From Microbacterium sp. AK009 (lineage in GTDB: Bacteria; Actinomycetota; Actinomycetes; Actinomycetales; Microbacteriaceae): a DNA stretch of 64,000 bases. Shown here in pieces: positions 9,429-18,560 of the stretch. The number at the start of each line of letters is the position of its first letter. Within the stretch, counting starts at the first letter, position 1. The notes below the pieces were generated by a model, which saw nothing but the letters and a program-made list of their open reading frames with translations, made no database searches and was not told the origin of the DNA. The position numbers were made by a program, and so were the translations under genes. Location of the stretch: assembly GCF_013410955.1 (NCBI RefSeq), contig NZ_JACCCG010000005.1:248001-312000 (forward strand), written 5' to 3'.

Positions 9429-9866
9429 TCAGTACGAGGCGACGCCGTATCGGTCCGGCTCCGGGCCGCGCGGGAAGGCGCGCCCCGAGACCGCATGCGG
9501 CACGATCCGGACGTACACGTACTTCAGCGTGGGGATCCAGGGCGTAAGCCCCAGACCGTCTGCGCGTTCGACCTCGGCGGAGGTGTCCAGGCGCTGGGCG
9601 CGTCCGCGCACGACCACGCTCCAGGCGTCGCTTGCGGTGTAGTCGTCTACTTCGAAGAGGACCTCGTCATTGACGGTGAGCTCGAACAGCTTGCTGCCCT
9701 CTGCGGTGCGGAAGAGGATCGTGCGGTCGTCGACGATGTAGTTCACCGGGAAGATGTCCATCACATCTCTCACTCGGGTGACCAGGCGTCCCAGCCGATG
9801 GGTGCGAAGGCGCTCCCAGCACTGGTCGTCGTCGAGGGGGGTCACCGCGTCGTCGCCGTCGTGCAT
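9429..9866 (-). CDS. Pyridoxamine 5'-phosphate oxidase-family flavoprotein
   Basis: 145 residues with the split-barrel FMN-binding fold: an N-terminal WERLRTHRLGRLVTRV strand, then DIFPVNYIVDDRTILFRTAEGSKL, then DAWSVVVRGRAQRL. These are the landmarks of the Rv0080/Rv1155-like branch. True PdxH is longer, so pyridoxal biosynthesis is unlikely; F420- or flavin-linked reduction is an inference. A paralogue with the same landmarks is encoded at 60415-60981. The 114 bp to the next gene hold nothing I can name. Confidence 0.8.
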   Translation of the reverse strand: MHDGDDAVTPLDDDQCWERLRTHRLGRLVTRVRDVMDIFPVNYIVDDRTILFRTAEGSKLFELTVNDEVLFEVDDYTASDAWSVVVRGRAQRLDTSAEVERADGLGLTPWIPTLKYVYVRIVPHAVSGRAFPRGPEPDRYGVASY

Positions 9867-9980
9867 GCCACCATTGTGTCGCGTGGCACCCGCCGGCGAC
9901 AGACCGAGGAGGTCCCGGATGTCCGCCGGCGAGCCTCTGAGTGACTCGCGACGCAGGCTCCAGTCCGCCCGCGGCGAAGC

Positions 9981-10475
9981 TCAGCGGAAGGAGTCCACGA
10001 CCGCATTGCGGTGATAGTCGAAGATGATGTTCGTCCGCGTCGAGGCCACGCGGTCGTGACCTGAGATCTGCTCGACGACGAACCGGCGCAGCGCCGAGGA
10101 GTCGGTGACGGCCACGTGGACGATGAAGTCATCCGCGCCACCGAGGAAGAACACCTGCACGACCTCCGCGAGCGACCGGGTATGTTCGGCGAAATCGGTG
10201 ATGCTCGCCTGGCGGGCACCCGGGCGGAGCGTGACCCCGACCAGAGCCTGCAGCGCCACCCCGAGCCTGGCCTGCGCGACGCTTGCGGTGAAGGACGAGA
10301 TCACGCCGCGGTCGATGAGCCCGCGAAGGCGCGTGTGAGCGGTGGACGGCGCGACACCGACCCGCTCCGCCAGCGCCGCGTTGGTGATCCTGCCGTCCGC
10401 CGTGACCGCGTCGATGATCCGGCGATCGAGCTCGTCCAGCGGAACACGTTGTGGATCGTTCGGCTCAGGTGCCAT
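9981..10475 (-). CDS. aldR: Lrp/AsnC-family regulator, AldR-like
   Basis: 164 residues. The N-terminal helix-turn-helix is LDELDRRIIDAVTADGRITN followed by ERVGVAPSTAHTRLRGLIDRGVI, and a C-terminal RAM (effector-binding) domain follows with GGADDFIVHVAVTDSSALRRFV. GGAGG six bases upstream fixes the ATG at 10473-10475. It is divergent from ald, as is AldR in mycobacteria, where alanine-responsive binding in the shared region controls alanine dehydrogenase. The symbol is given on domain and context together. Confidence 0.85.
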   Translation of the reverse strand: MAPEPNDPQRVPLDELDRRIIDAVTADGRITNAALAERVGVAPSTAHTRLRGLIDRGVISSFTASVAQARLGVALQALVGVTLRPGARQASITDFAEHTRSLAEVVQVFFLGGADDFIVHVAVTDSSALRRFVVEQISGHDRVASTRTNIIFDYHRNAVVDSFR

Positions 10476-10597
10476 CCGAGTCCTCCATCTTCGACGCGAG
10501 CGCGCCAACCAGTATTGATTGCCGAATTTTCAACGGCGGCTCTGCCTTTTCGGCGACTTTTCTCCAACACTATTCGTGAACTGCGAAAGGAGCTGTG
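10476..10597. promoter_or_regulatory. Divergent aldR-ald control region
   Basis: 122 bp holding both promoters. GCCGAA (10521-10526) and TTCGGC (10549-10554) form an inverted pair about 28 bp apart centre to centre, and an AT-rich core GAATTTTC lies next to the first arm. This spacing could suit an Lrp-type octamer, but I cannot fix the true sites. The ald ribosome site AGGAG is at 10588-10592. Confidence 0.4.
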
Positions 10598-11716
10598 ATG
10601 CAAGTCGGTATCCCAGCAGAAATCAAGAACAACGAAGATCGCGTGGCAGCGACGCCCGCGATCGTGGACCAGCTGCGGCGCCGCGGCCACGACGTCGTCA
10701 TCCAGGCGGGCGCCGGTGAGGGTTCGCGCATCTCCGACGCGGACTTCTCCGCCGCGGGGGCGCGGATCGTCGCGACCGCGGACGACGTCTGGGAGCAGGG
10801 CGAACTGATCCTCAAGGTCAAGGAGCCGATCGCCGCCGAGTACGACCGGATGCGACGTGGGCAGGTGCTTCTCACCTTCCTCCACCTCGCCGCCTCCCGC
10901 GCATGCACCGACGCGCTGCTGTCGAGCGGGGTCACCTCGATCGCGTACGAGACGGTGCAACTGGCTGACCGGTCGCTCCCTCTGCTCACCCCTATGAGCG
11001 AGGTCGCAGGAAGGCTGTCGATCCAGGTCGGTGCGACGCACCTGATGCGTCCCGCCGGGGGCCGCGGCACGCTCCTCGGGGGCATCGCCGGCACCCGCAA
11101 GGGCAAGGTGGTGGTGATCGGCGGCGGTGTCGCGGGCGAGAACGCGGCGCGCAATGCCGTGGGATTCGGGGCGGATGTCACGATCATCGACATCTCACTG
11201 CCGCGTCTGCGCGCGCTGGAGGAGAGCTTCGGCGGCCTCATCCAGACCCGCCACTCCTCGCCCCTCGAGATCGCCGACCAGCTCGTCGACGCCGACCTCG
11301 TCATCGGCTCGGTGCTGATCCCGGGGGCCGCCGCACCCAAGCTCGTCACCGACGAGATGGTGGCTGCGATGAAGCCCGGTTCGGTACTCGTGGACATCGC
11401 CATCGACCAGGGCGGTTGCTTCGAAGGCTCGCGGCCTACCACCCACGACGAGCCGACGTTCGCGGTGCACGAGAGCCTGTACTACTGCGTCGCGAACATG
11501 CCCGGCGCGGTTCCGGAGACATCCACGCGCGCGCTCACCAACGCCACCGCCCCGTATGTCCTCCGCCTGGCAGACCGCGGATGGCAGGACGCGCTGCGCG
11601 CCGATCCGGCGCTGAAGGCCGGTCTCAGCACGCACGACGGGATGCTCACCAACGCCGACGTGGGTGCGGCGTTGCAGATCGACGCGGCCAGCGCCGACGT
11701 GGTTCTCGCCGCCTGA
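10598..11716 (+). CDS. ald: Alanine dehydrogenase
   Basis: 372 residues, the usual size. It interconverts L-alanine and pyruvate plus ammonia with NAD in the cytosol. Visible landmarks are the N-terminus QVGIPAEIKNNEDRVA, the lysine of LKVKEP, the histidine in LTFLHLAASR and the NAD-binding loop VIGGGVAGENAARNA near residue 175. AGGAG five bases upstream fixes ATG 10598. It is divergent from aldR and ends 14 bp before a strong bidirectional terminator. Confidence 0.97.
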   Translation: MQVGIPAEIKNNEDRVAATPAIVDQLRRRGHDVVIQAGAGEGSRISDADFSAAGARIVATADDVWEQGELILKVKEPIAAEYDRMRRGQVLLTFLHLAASRACTDALLSSGVTSIAYETVQLADRSLPLLTPMSEVAGRLSIQVGATHLMRPAGGRGTLLGGIAGTRKGKVVVIGGGVAGENAARNAVGFGADVTIIDISLPRLRALEESFGGLIQTRHSSPLEIADQLVDADLVIGSVLIPGAAAPKLVTDEMVAAMKPGSVLVDIAIDQGGCFEGSRPTTHDEPTFAVHESLYYCVANMPGAVPETSTRALTNATAPYVLRLADRGWQDALRADPALKAGLSTHDGMLTNADVGAALQIDAASADVVLAA

Positions 11717-11729
11717 CGGCAGCATCGAT

Positions 11730-11768
11730 ATCGGGGGCGGTGCGGCGCGACGCCGCGCCGCCCCCGAT
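11730..11768. terminator. Bidirectional terminator between ald and gabD
   Basis: Hairpin with 18-base arms that pair fully apart from one T/G position (a wobble in RNA) around a three-base loop, lying between two convergent genes. There is no T-run, as is usual in high-GC actinobacteria. Confidence 0.8.
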
Positions 11769-11772
11769 GCGC

Positions 11773-13137
11773 TCAGCCGGCGACCCGGATCAGCTTCTTG
11801 TTGACGAACTCGTCGGCGCCGATGAGACCCAGCTCGCGCCCGGTGCCCGAGCGCTTCACCCCGCCGAAGGGGAGCTCGGGCGAATCGGCGAGCACCACGT
11901 TGACGTAGACCATGCCGGCATCGATCTGGTCTGCCACGCGCTGAGCCTGGTCGGGATCGGTGGTGAAGACGTACGATCCCAGCCCGAACCCGGTGTCGTT
12001 GGCGATGCGGATCGCCTCCGCCTCGTCCTTCGCCCGGTAGACGACGCCCGCCGGACCGAAGAGCTCCTCGCCGTAGACATCCATCTCGGGAGTGACGTCG
12101 GTGAGCACGGTGCCCGGGAAGAACGCGCCGTCACGTGACCCACCGGTCACGAGCCGCGCTCCCTGCGAGACGGCGTCGTCGATCTGCTTCTGCAGTCGCT
12201 CGGCCGCCGTCTCGGAGGAGAGCGGACCGAGGACGGTGTCCTCGGCCAGCGGATCGCCCACCTTGGCCCCACCCATCGCTGCCGCGAATTTCTCGAGGAA
12301 CGGCTCGTACAGCTCGTCGATGACGATGAAGCGCTTTGCGGCGTTGCAGGACTGGCCGTTGTTGTCCAGGCGTGCGTCGACCGCCGCCTGCACGCTGGCG
12401 TCGAGATCATCCGTGGACAGGAGGATGAAGGGGTCGGACCCGCCGAGCTCGAGTGCCACCTTCTTCAGGTGGCGCCCGGCGACCTCGGCGACCGCCGCAC
12501 CCGCCCGTTCCGACCCCGTGACCGAGACGCCCTGCACGCGGGGATCGGCGATGACGGCCGCGGCCTGATCGTTCGTGGCATAGATGTTCGTGTATGCGCC
12601 GACGGGGAGTCCCGCGTCGCGGTACATCGCTTCCAGCGCGGCGGCGGACTCGGGACACTGCGGCGCATGCTTGAGCAGGATGGTGTTGCCGAGGATCAGG
12701 TTCGGCGCCGCGAAGCGGGCGACCTGGTAGTAGGGGAAGTTCCACGGCATGATGCCCAGCAGCACACCGAGCGGCGTCCGGCGGATGACGGCGGTACCCT
12801 CGCCTTCGATCTCCAGCGGCTGGTCGGCGGTCACCCGCTCGGCCACGTTGGCGTAGTACTCGGTGATGTCGGCGGCGAAGTCCACCTCGCCGAGCGCCGC
12901 GACAAGGGGCTTACCCATCTCGCGCACGATGATGGCCGCCAGTTCGTCGCGACGCTCCCGGTGCAGATCGGCGACCCGGCGGAGCAGCGCCGCGCGCTCC
13001 GAGACCGGCAGGTGGCGCCACGAGCGATAGGCGATGTCGGCCCGATCGATCGCCGCCGCGAGCTCGTCGTCGCTGATCGTCGGATAGGTGGCGAGGGTCT
13101 CCCCCGTCGCGGGGTTGATGACGGCATAGTCACTCAT
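11773..13137 (-). CDS. gabD: Succinate-semialdehyde dehydrogenase (NAD(P)), last gene of the putrescine/GABA operon
   Basis: 454 residues, typical of the SSADH group. Landmarks are MPWNFPYYQ (cofactor), VTGSERAGAAVAE, the general-base glutamate in VALELGGSDPF and the catalytic cysteine in NNGQSCNAAKRF. It oxidises succinic semialdehyde to succinate, the last step after GabT. It might also oxidise 4-aminobutanal, since no other aldehyde dehydrogenase is in the operon. It follows the permease gene by 47 bp and ends at the shared terminator. Confidence 0.93.
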   Translation of the reverse strand: MSDYAVINPATGETLATYPTISDDELAAAIDRADIAYRSWRHLPVSERAALLRRVADLHRERRDELAAIIVREMGKPLVAALGEVDFAADITEYYANVAERVTADQPLEIEGEGTAVIRRTPLGVLLGIMPWNFPYYQVARFAAPNLILGNTILLKHAPQCPESAAALEAMYRDAGLPVGAYTNIYATNDQAAAVIADPRVQGVSVTGSERAGAAVAEVAGRHLKKVALELGGSDPFILLSTDDLDASVQAAVDARLDNNGQSCNAAKRFIVIDELYEPFLEKFAAAMGGAKVGDPLAEDTVLGPLSSETAAERLQKQIDDAVSQGARLVTGGSRDGAFFPGTVLTDVTPEMDVYGEELFGPAGVVYRAKDEAEAIRIANDTGFGLGSYVFTTDPDQAQRVADQIDAGMVYVNVVLADSPELPFGGVKRSGTGRELGLIGADEFVNKKLIRVAG

Positions 13138-13184
13138 CGGTTTCGTGCCTTTCTTGTCGTTCAGGTCGTGTCGGCGTCGAGGTC

Positions 13185-14759
13185 TCAGCGACGCCGGAGG
13201 CTTTGCGGCGCGTCGAGGCTGAGCGTCTCACCCCGGAAGAACGCCGGGCGCCTGATCGCCTGCCAGATCATGATGACGATACCGAGGCCGATGATGACGA
13301 CGCCGAGCACGAACACGCTCCCGACCCCGAACCACTCGGTGCCGCTGCCGTAGTCGGGGTCCAGGCTCTCCACCAGCGTGATGACGAAGAGCGCAGCCAG
13401 GATCGCACCGCCCACCAGGGGGAACAGCAGCGTGAACACGAAGCTGCGCACGGAGTCGAACCACTGCCGGCGGAAGTACCACACGCACGCGAACGCGGTG
13501 ATGCCGTAGTAGAAGCAGATCATCATGCCGAGTGTCGTGATGGTGTCCCACAGCACGTTCTCGTTGATGAAGCGCATCACCGCGTAGAACACCGAAGCCA
13601 CGACCGCCGAGACGATGGTGGCGTACCCGGGAGTGAAGAACCGCGGCGAGACGCGCGCAAAAGCCGGCGGGAGGGCGCCGTAGTGCCCCATCGCCAGGAG
13701 CGTGCGGGCGGGGCCGACGAACGTGGATTGCAGCGACGACGCCGAGCTCGTGAGCACCGCGAGCGAGACGAGGAACGCCAGCGGCCCCAGGATGGGCCCG
13801 GAGAGGTAGAAGAACACGTTCGCCTGGATGTCGGGGTTCCCGAGGCCCAACCCCTCCTCGCCCGTGCCCGCGAAGGCGAGGAGGGCGATCGAGATGAGGA
13901 GGTACAGCGTGACGATCGTGACCACCGTGACCGTCGCCGCGCGCCCGGGCGTCTTCTCGGGGTTGCGGGTCTCCTCGTTCATCGTCAGGGTGACATCCCA
14001 CCCCCAGAAGATGAAGATCGACAGCGACAGCCCCGCCACGATGGCGATCGCCGGCGTGACGGCCAGCGGGTTGAACCAGGAGGCCTCGACGGGGCTCGCG
14101 TCGAAGGCGGTGCCGTTCGCCACGTGCACGAAGGCGGTGATCGAGAAGACGAGCAGGACCAGCACCTGGAAGCTCACCAGCACGTACTGCAGCTTCTGCG
14201 TGGTCTGCATGTCGCGGTACGAGATGAAGGTCGCGCCCAGCATGAACAGCAGGCACACCGTGACGTTGATGAACGGATTGAAGGCGAGCTCGGCGATCGT
14301 TCCGGGGCTCCCCACGATCTGATCGATGAGCAGGAACAGGAACTCCACCGCGATGCCGGCGAGGTTCGACAGCACCAGGATCGTCGCGGCGACCAGGCCC
14401 CAGCCCGCCATCCAGCCCACCCACGGCCCGAACGCCCGCACGGCCCACGTGAACGATGTCCCCGAGTCGGGCATGGTGCGGTTCAGCTCGCGGTAGCCGA
14501 AGGCGACCAGCAGCATCGGGATGAACCCGAGCAGGATGATCGCCGGCACCTGGAAGCCGACCTCCGACACCGTCGGGCCGAGCGCCGCGGTGAGCGTATA
14601 GGCCGGCGCGATGCACGAGATGCCGATGACGACGGCGCCGATGAGGCCGACGGTGCCCGCGCTCAGGCCCTTCTTGGACAGCCCGCCGGTCAGCGGCTCC
14701 CCGCTGGTGGGGGCGATCGTCGGGCCGCCGCTTCGCGGCCCGGTCTGTGCAGCGCTCAT
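13185..14759 (-). CDS. APC-family amino acid/polyamine permease
   Basis: 524 residues with about 12 membrane segments. The N-terminal GLIGAVVIGISCIAPAYTLT and RTMPDSGTSFTWAVRAFGPW are typical of the APC superfamily. Position between putrescine oxidase and SSADH genes suggests putrescine or GABA as substrate; that is inference. The ATG overlaps the stop of the stress-protein gene (ATGA at 14756-14759), so translation is coupled. Confidence 0.92.
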   Translation of the reverse strand: MSAAQTGPRSGGPTIAPTSGEPLTGGLSKKGLSAGTVGLIGAVVIGISCIAPAYTLTAALGPTVSEVGFQVPAIILLGFIPMLLVAFGYRELNRTMPDSGTSFTWAVRAFGPWVGWMAGWGLVAATILVLSNLAGIAVEFLFLLIDQIVGSPGTIAELAFNPFINVTVCLLFMLGATFISYRDMQTTQKLQYVLVSFQVLVLLVFSITAFVHVANGTAFDASPVEASWFNPLAVTPAIAIVAGLSLSIFIFWGWDVTLTMNEETRNPEKTPGRAATVTVVTIVTLYLLISIALLAFAGTGEEGLGLGNPDIQANVFFYLSGPILGPLAFLVSLAVLTSSASSLQSTFVGPARTLLAMGHYGALPPAFARVSPRFFTPGYATIVSAVVASVFYAVMRFINENVLWDTITTLGMMICFYYGITAFACVWYFRRQWFDSVRSFVFTLLFPLVGGAILAALFVITLVESLDPDYGSGTEWFGVGSVFVLGVVIIGLGIVIMIWQAIRRPAFFRGETLSLDAPQSLRRR

Positions 14760-15652
14760 CGCCGCTCTCCGTTCATGCTTTCGTGGACGCGCGTTCGGGG
14801 CACGACGACCATCGGGACAGGAAGCTCGTGCAGCATCTTCGCCGCAGTCGAGCCGAGGAACAGACGCCGGGGTTGCGCAAGGCGGCTCGATCCGACGATC
14901 GCGAGCTCACCCGGCTCCCAGCTGAGGTGCGAGACGGCGTCCTCGATGCTCTCGCCCCGCGCGACGATCACATCGGCCGTGATGCCTTCGGGAAGGGATG
15001 CGAGCGCCGTGCGGAGCACGTCGTCGGCGTGAGCGGCGCCCGCCAGGCGGATGACACCCGTGTCGACACTCGCCGGCAGGTCGACCGAGACGAGCGACAG
15101 CAGCCGCAGCTCCGCCCCGGTCGACGCGGCGAGCGCGATGCTCTCCTCCATGAGCGCATCGGCGCCCGGACGAGTACCGATCGCTGCCGTGATGCGGGTG
15201 AGGCCGAGGCCGGGGTCCTGACGACGCGATCCCTCGGGAGCGAGCACGACCGGCACGTCGGAGGAGTGCAGCAGCTCGGTGGCGACCGTGCCGAGGCGAT
15301 GCCGACCGCGCAGTCCGCCGTTGGCCGCGCCGACGACGATGTGCGACGCTCCGAACTCGTCGGCGGCGGCGATCAGGCCCTCCGCGAACGAGTCGCTGTA
15401 GCGGACGTGACCGACGTGCTCAACCTCCGCGGGGATGCCGGCGGACGCTTCCTCCAGCCACGTCGTGGCCTGCTCCCGCAGGTAGCGGTCATAGCTGGCG
15501 TTGGGCGGCGTGATGACGCTGCGGTCGTCGCCGGGGAGCACGACGACGAGATCGAGCTTCGCGCCGGTCGCCTTCGCCAGACGCGCGCCCAGGGCGACGG
15601 CGTCCGCTCCGGCATCCGTGGCGGTGTAGCCGACAACGATGCGGCCGCTCAT
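14756..15652 (-). CDS. Tandem-domain universal stress protein inside the putrescine operon
   Basis: 298 residues made of two UspA domains (about 1-145 and 150-298). Each begins with a strand, GRIVVGYTATDAGADA and LTRITAAIGTRPGADA, and ends in hydrophobic strands such as VPVVLAPEG and VPMVVVPRT. The ATP-loop glycines are imperfect, so nucleotide binding is uncertain. It overlaps both neighbours by four bases, ATGA at its start with the oxidase and ATGA at its stop with the permease. It is therefore an integral part of the catabolic operon, not an inserted gene. Its role there is unknown. Confidence 0.9.
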   Translation of the reverse strand: MSGRIVVGYTATDAGADAVALGARLAKATGAKLDLVVVLPGDDRSVITPPNASYDRYLREQATTWLEEASAGIPAEVEHVGHVRYSDSFAEGLIAAADEFGASHIVVGAANGGLRGRHRLGTVATELLHSSDVPVVLAPEGSRRQDPGLGLTRITAAIGTRPGADALMEESIALAASTGAELRLLSLVSVDLPASVDTGVIRLAGAAHADDVLRTALASLPEGITADVIVARGESIEDAVSHLSWEPGELAIVGSSRLAQPRRLFLGSTAAKMLHELPVPMVVVPRTRVHESMNGERR

Positions 15653-17022
15653 GCGCGCGCCGCCTCGACGATGTTCCCCGCGACGAGCCGGCCCATGCGG
15701 ATGGCGCCGTCGACGTGCTGGTAGCCGAGCCCCGCCATGTCGCTGCAGGCGAAGTGGATCGGTCCGACCGGTTCGCGCTGATCCGCTCCGTAGCGGGACA
15801 GGCCGCCGAGATCGAAGCTCGCGGCGTAGGCACCGCGCGTCCACTCCTCGGTCCCCCAGTCGCTCTCGTAGTAGACCACCGGATTCTTCGCCTCGGGCCC
15901 GTAGTAATGCGACAGCGACTCAAGGATGCGCTCCTTGCGCTCCTCGGCCGACAGCCGGAAGACGTCGTCGGCGTGGCGGTCCGAGACGAACCCGACGAGG
16001 GTGCCGCGCTCGTCGCCGTGATTGGTGTTGTCGTAGGCCTCGTGCGAGAGCTCGTAGGGGCTGAACGCCGTCCCCGAGAGCCCGTGGTCGCGCCAGAACG
16101 GCCGCTCGTAGACGGCGTGGACTTTGATCACGAAACCCATCGAGATGTGCTGGTGCATCTGATGCTGGAGCCGGGGCAGCGGAGGCGAGAACGAGATGCG
16201 CGGGTACAGCACCGGGGCCAGGGCCAGGATGACGAAGCGGGCCCGCACCGTCATGCGGTCGGCCTCCACCGTCACTCCCCCGTCGCTCCACTCGATGCGG
16301 CGCACCGGCTGGTCGAGGAAGACGTCGCCCCCGAGCCGCTCGGCGAGGAGGAGCGGCACCTGCTGCAGACCGCCGACGACGCGCTTGTCGAGGATGAAGT
16401 CGGCGTCGACCAGGTGCGAGAAGCTCCCCGCCGAGGCCGCCATCAGCAGCGCCTGCAGGGTCGAGAAGGCATGCGGGGGCTTGGTGAGCATCGCCCCCGC
16501 GATGAAGAGCGCGATGTTGTCGCGGGCCTCGACGTCGTCGGTCTGCTCCGCCAGCCACGCCTCGAACGAGATCTGATCGAGCGCCTCCGCGTCAGGATGC
16601 TCCCACGGCCGGTCGGGGTCGAGCTCGGCGACCATCCGGTCGAGTCGGTCGATGAGCTCGACCAAAACCTTCTCGGTCGCCTCGGGCACAGGGAAGATCT
16701 CGCCGGTGAATCGCGTGAGCACGCCGTCGGCGTTGATGTACACCGAGTCGCCCTCGCGGTAGCGGGAGTAGGTCTCCAGCCCCAGGTCCTCGAGCGTCTC
16801 GATCAGGGCTTCCTGGTCGGGCGAGACCCACTGGCCGCCCACTTCGAGCATCGCGCCGTCGATGACATCGGTGTGCAGGCGCCCGCCGACCCGGTCACGC
16901 GCCTCGAGGACGGCGACCGACAGGCCGGCCTTGCGCAGCTCGTTCGCGGCGGTGAGGCCCGCCGCCCCCGCGCCGACGACGACGACGTCGCGGGTCAGCA
17001 CGTCGGTGGTGCGATCTGTCAT
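15649..17022 (-). CDS. puo: Putrescine oxidase (flavin amine oxidase)
   Basis: 457 residues. The FAD dinucleotide motif is DVVVVGAGAAGLTAANELRK, followed by DRVGGRLHTD and EVGGQWVSPDQEALI. The blocks SFSHLVDADFILDKRVVGG and QHQMHQHISMGFVIKVHAVY match what I recall of the Rhodococcus putrescine oxidase closely. The C-terminus GYQHVDGAIRMGR completes the FAD site. It would convert putrescine, O2 and water to 4-aminobutanal, ammonia and H2O2. AAAGGAG six bases upstream fixes the ATG at 17020-17022. It lies between gabT and the stress protein gene. Confidence 0.93.
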   Translation of the reverse strand: MTDRTTDVLTRDVVVVGAGAAGLTAANELRKAGLSVAVLEARDRVGGRLHTDVIDGAMLEVGGQWVSPDQEALIETLEDLGLETYSRYREGDSVYINADGVLTRFTGEIFPVPEATEKVLVELIDRLDRMVAELDPDRPWEHPDAEALDQISFEAWLAEQTDDVEARDNIALFIAGAMLTKPPHAFSTLQALLMAASAGSFSHLVDADFILDKRVVGGLQQVPLLLAERLGGDVFLDQPVRRIEWSDGGVTVEADRMTVRARFVILALAPVLYPRISFSPPLPRLQHQMHQHISMGFVIKVHAVYERPFWRDHGLSGTAFSPYELSHEAYDNTNHGDERGTLVGFVSDRHADDVFRLSAEERKERILESLSHYYGPEAKNPVVYYESDWGTEEWTRGAYAASFDLGGLSRYGADQREPVGPIHFACSDMAGLGYQHVDGAIRMGRLVAGNIVEAARA

Positions 17023-17082
17023 GGTGCTCCTTTGCATCGGGTTCGAGCAGACCATCCGGCGCCGCGGCACCGGGTTTCGGGG

Positions 17083-18495
17083 TCAGTCTGTCGTGGGGGT
17101 GGGGGCGTCGTCGCCGACGAGCACCGGCTCGCTGTCGGTGCGGGATTCGTCGAGCACGCCGGCGAGCACATCGAGGCCCTCGTTCAGCAGCGCGTCACCG
17201 ATCGCCAGCGGAGGAAGGAACCGGATGACGTTGCCGAACGTCCCGCAGGTGAGCACGATCACGCCGTCGGCGATGCAGGCTTTCGCGACCGCGGCGGTGA
17301 GGGCCGCGTCGGGCGCTCCGGTGGCGGGATCGACGAATTCGACGGCGACCATGGCGCCGCGCCCGCGCACCTCCCCCAGCCGGGGGTCGGCGGCCTGGAT
17401 GGCCCGGAGGCGCTCGGTGAGGATCCCGCCGATCTCGCGGGCCCGCTCGATGAGGCCCTCGGTCTCGAAGGCCTCGATCGCGGCGAGCGCCGCCGCGCAG
17501 GCGATGGGGTTGCCGCCGTAGGTGCCGCCCAGCCCGCCGAGGTGTGAGGCGTCCATGATCTCCGCACGCCCGGTGACCGCGGCGAGCGGCAGGCCGCCGG
17601 CCATCCCCTTGGCCGTCGTGATGAGATCGGGCACGATGCCGAAGACGTCGCTGGCGAACATCGCGCCGGTGCGGGCGAATCCGGTCTGCACCTCATCGGC
17701 GATGAAGACCACGCCGTTCGCACGGCACCACTCCACGAGGGCCGGAAGGAAGCCGTCGGCGGGGACGATGAACCCGCCCTCCCCCTGGATGGGCTCGATG
17801 ATCACGGCGGCGAGGTTGTCGGCCCCCACCTGCTTCTCGATGACCGAGATGGCCCGCGCCGCGGCATCCGCTCCGCTCAGTCCGTCCCGGAACGGGTACG
17901 ACAGCGGCGCCCGGTAGATCTCCGAGGCGAACGGCCCGAAGCCGCTCTTGTACGGCATCGCCTTGGCGGTGAGCGCCATGGTGAGATTCGTGCGCCCGTG
18001 GTAGCCGTGGTCGAAGGCGACGACGGCCGGCTTTCCGGTGTACTTACGGGCGATCTTGACGGCGTTCTCGACCGCCTCGGCTCCGGAGTTGAACAGCGCG
18101 CTCTTCTTGGCGTGGTCGCCGGGGGTGACGCGGTTCAGCGCCTCGGCGACGGCGACGTACGACTCGTACGGCGAGATCATGAAGCAGGTGTGGGTGAACT
18201 GCGCGACCTGGGCCTGCACGGCCTCGACGATGCGGGGGTGGGCGTTGCCGACCGTGGTGACGGCGATGCCCGATCCGAGGTCGATGAAGGAGTTGCCATC
18301 GGCGTCGACGACCACCCCGCCGCCGGCGGCGACGGCTTCGACCGGCACGGTGTGCCCGACACCGGCGCTGACGGCTGCGGCCTTCCGGGCGAGGAGCTCC
18401 TGCGAACGGGGGCCCGGGATGGCGGTGACGAGTCGGCGCTCCTGCGGAAGAGTCGGTCCGCCGAGCGGGGGCGCGGTGAGGGTGGCAGCGGTCAT
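17083..18495 (-). CDS. gabT: 4-aminobutyrate-2-oxoglutarate transaminase
   Basis: 470 residues, class III PLP aminotransferase. Landmarks are LFNSGAEAVENAVKIARKYT, AFDHGYHGRTNLTMALT, IIEPIQGEGGF, FIADEVQTGFARTG and the PLP lysine in DLITTAKGMAGGLPL. It converts GABA to succinic semialdehyde, feeding GabD. It is first in the five-gene minus-strand operon and is divergent from the PucR-type regulator. No clear ribosome site precedes the ATG at 18493-18495, so a leaderless or very short leader is possible. Confidence 0.95.
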   Translation of the reverse strand: MTAATLTAPPLGGPTLPQERRLVTAIPGPRSQELLARKAAAVSAGVGHTVPVEAVAAGGGVVVDADGNSFIDLGSGIAVTTVGNAHPRIVEAVQAQVAQFTHTCFMISPYESYVAVAEALNRVTPGDHAKKSALFNSGAEAVENAVKIARKYTGKPAVVAFDHGYHGRTNLTMALTAKAMPYKSGFGPFASEIYRAPLSYPFRDGLSGADAAARAISVIEKQVGADNLAAVIIEPIQGEGGFIVPADGFLPALVEWCRANGVVFIADEVQTGFARTGAMFASDVFGIVPDLITTAKGMAGGLPLAAVTGRAEIMDASHLGGLGGTYGGNPIACAAALAAIEAFETEGLIERAREIGGILTERLRAIQAADPRLGEVRGRGAMVAVEFVDPATGAPDAALTAAVAKACIADGVIVLTCGTFGNVIRFLPPLAIGDALLNEGLDVLAGVLDESRTDSEPVLVGDDAPTPTTD

Positions 18496-18560
18496 GCCGG
18501 GAGCGTAGGGTTCGGGATGCCGCCGGCGCACCGGCCTCGGCGTACATTCTGCGCCTGGAG

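Noticed and set aside
13203..17547. Two open frames of about 610 codons on the + strand
   Set aside because: They lie antisense to the permease, stress-protein and oxidase genes, are rich in Arg/Asp/Gly/His and carry no family motif.
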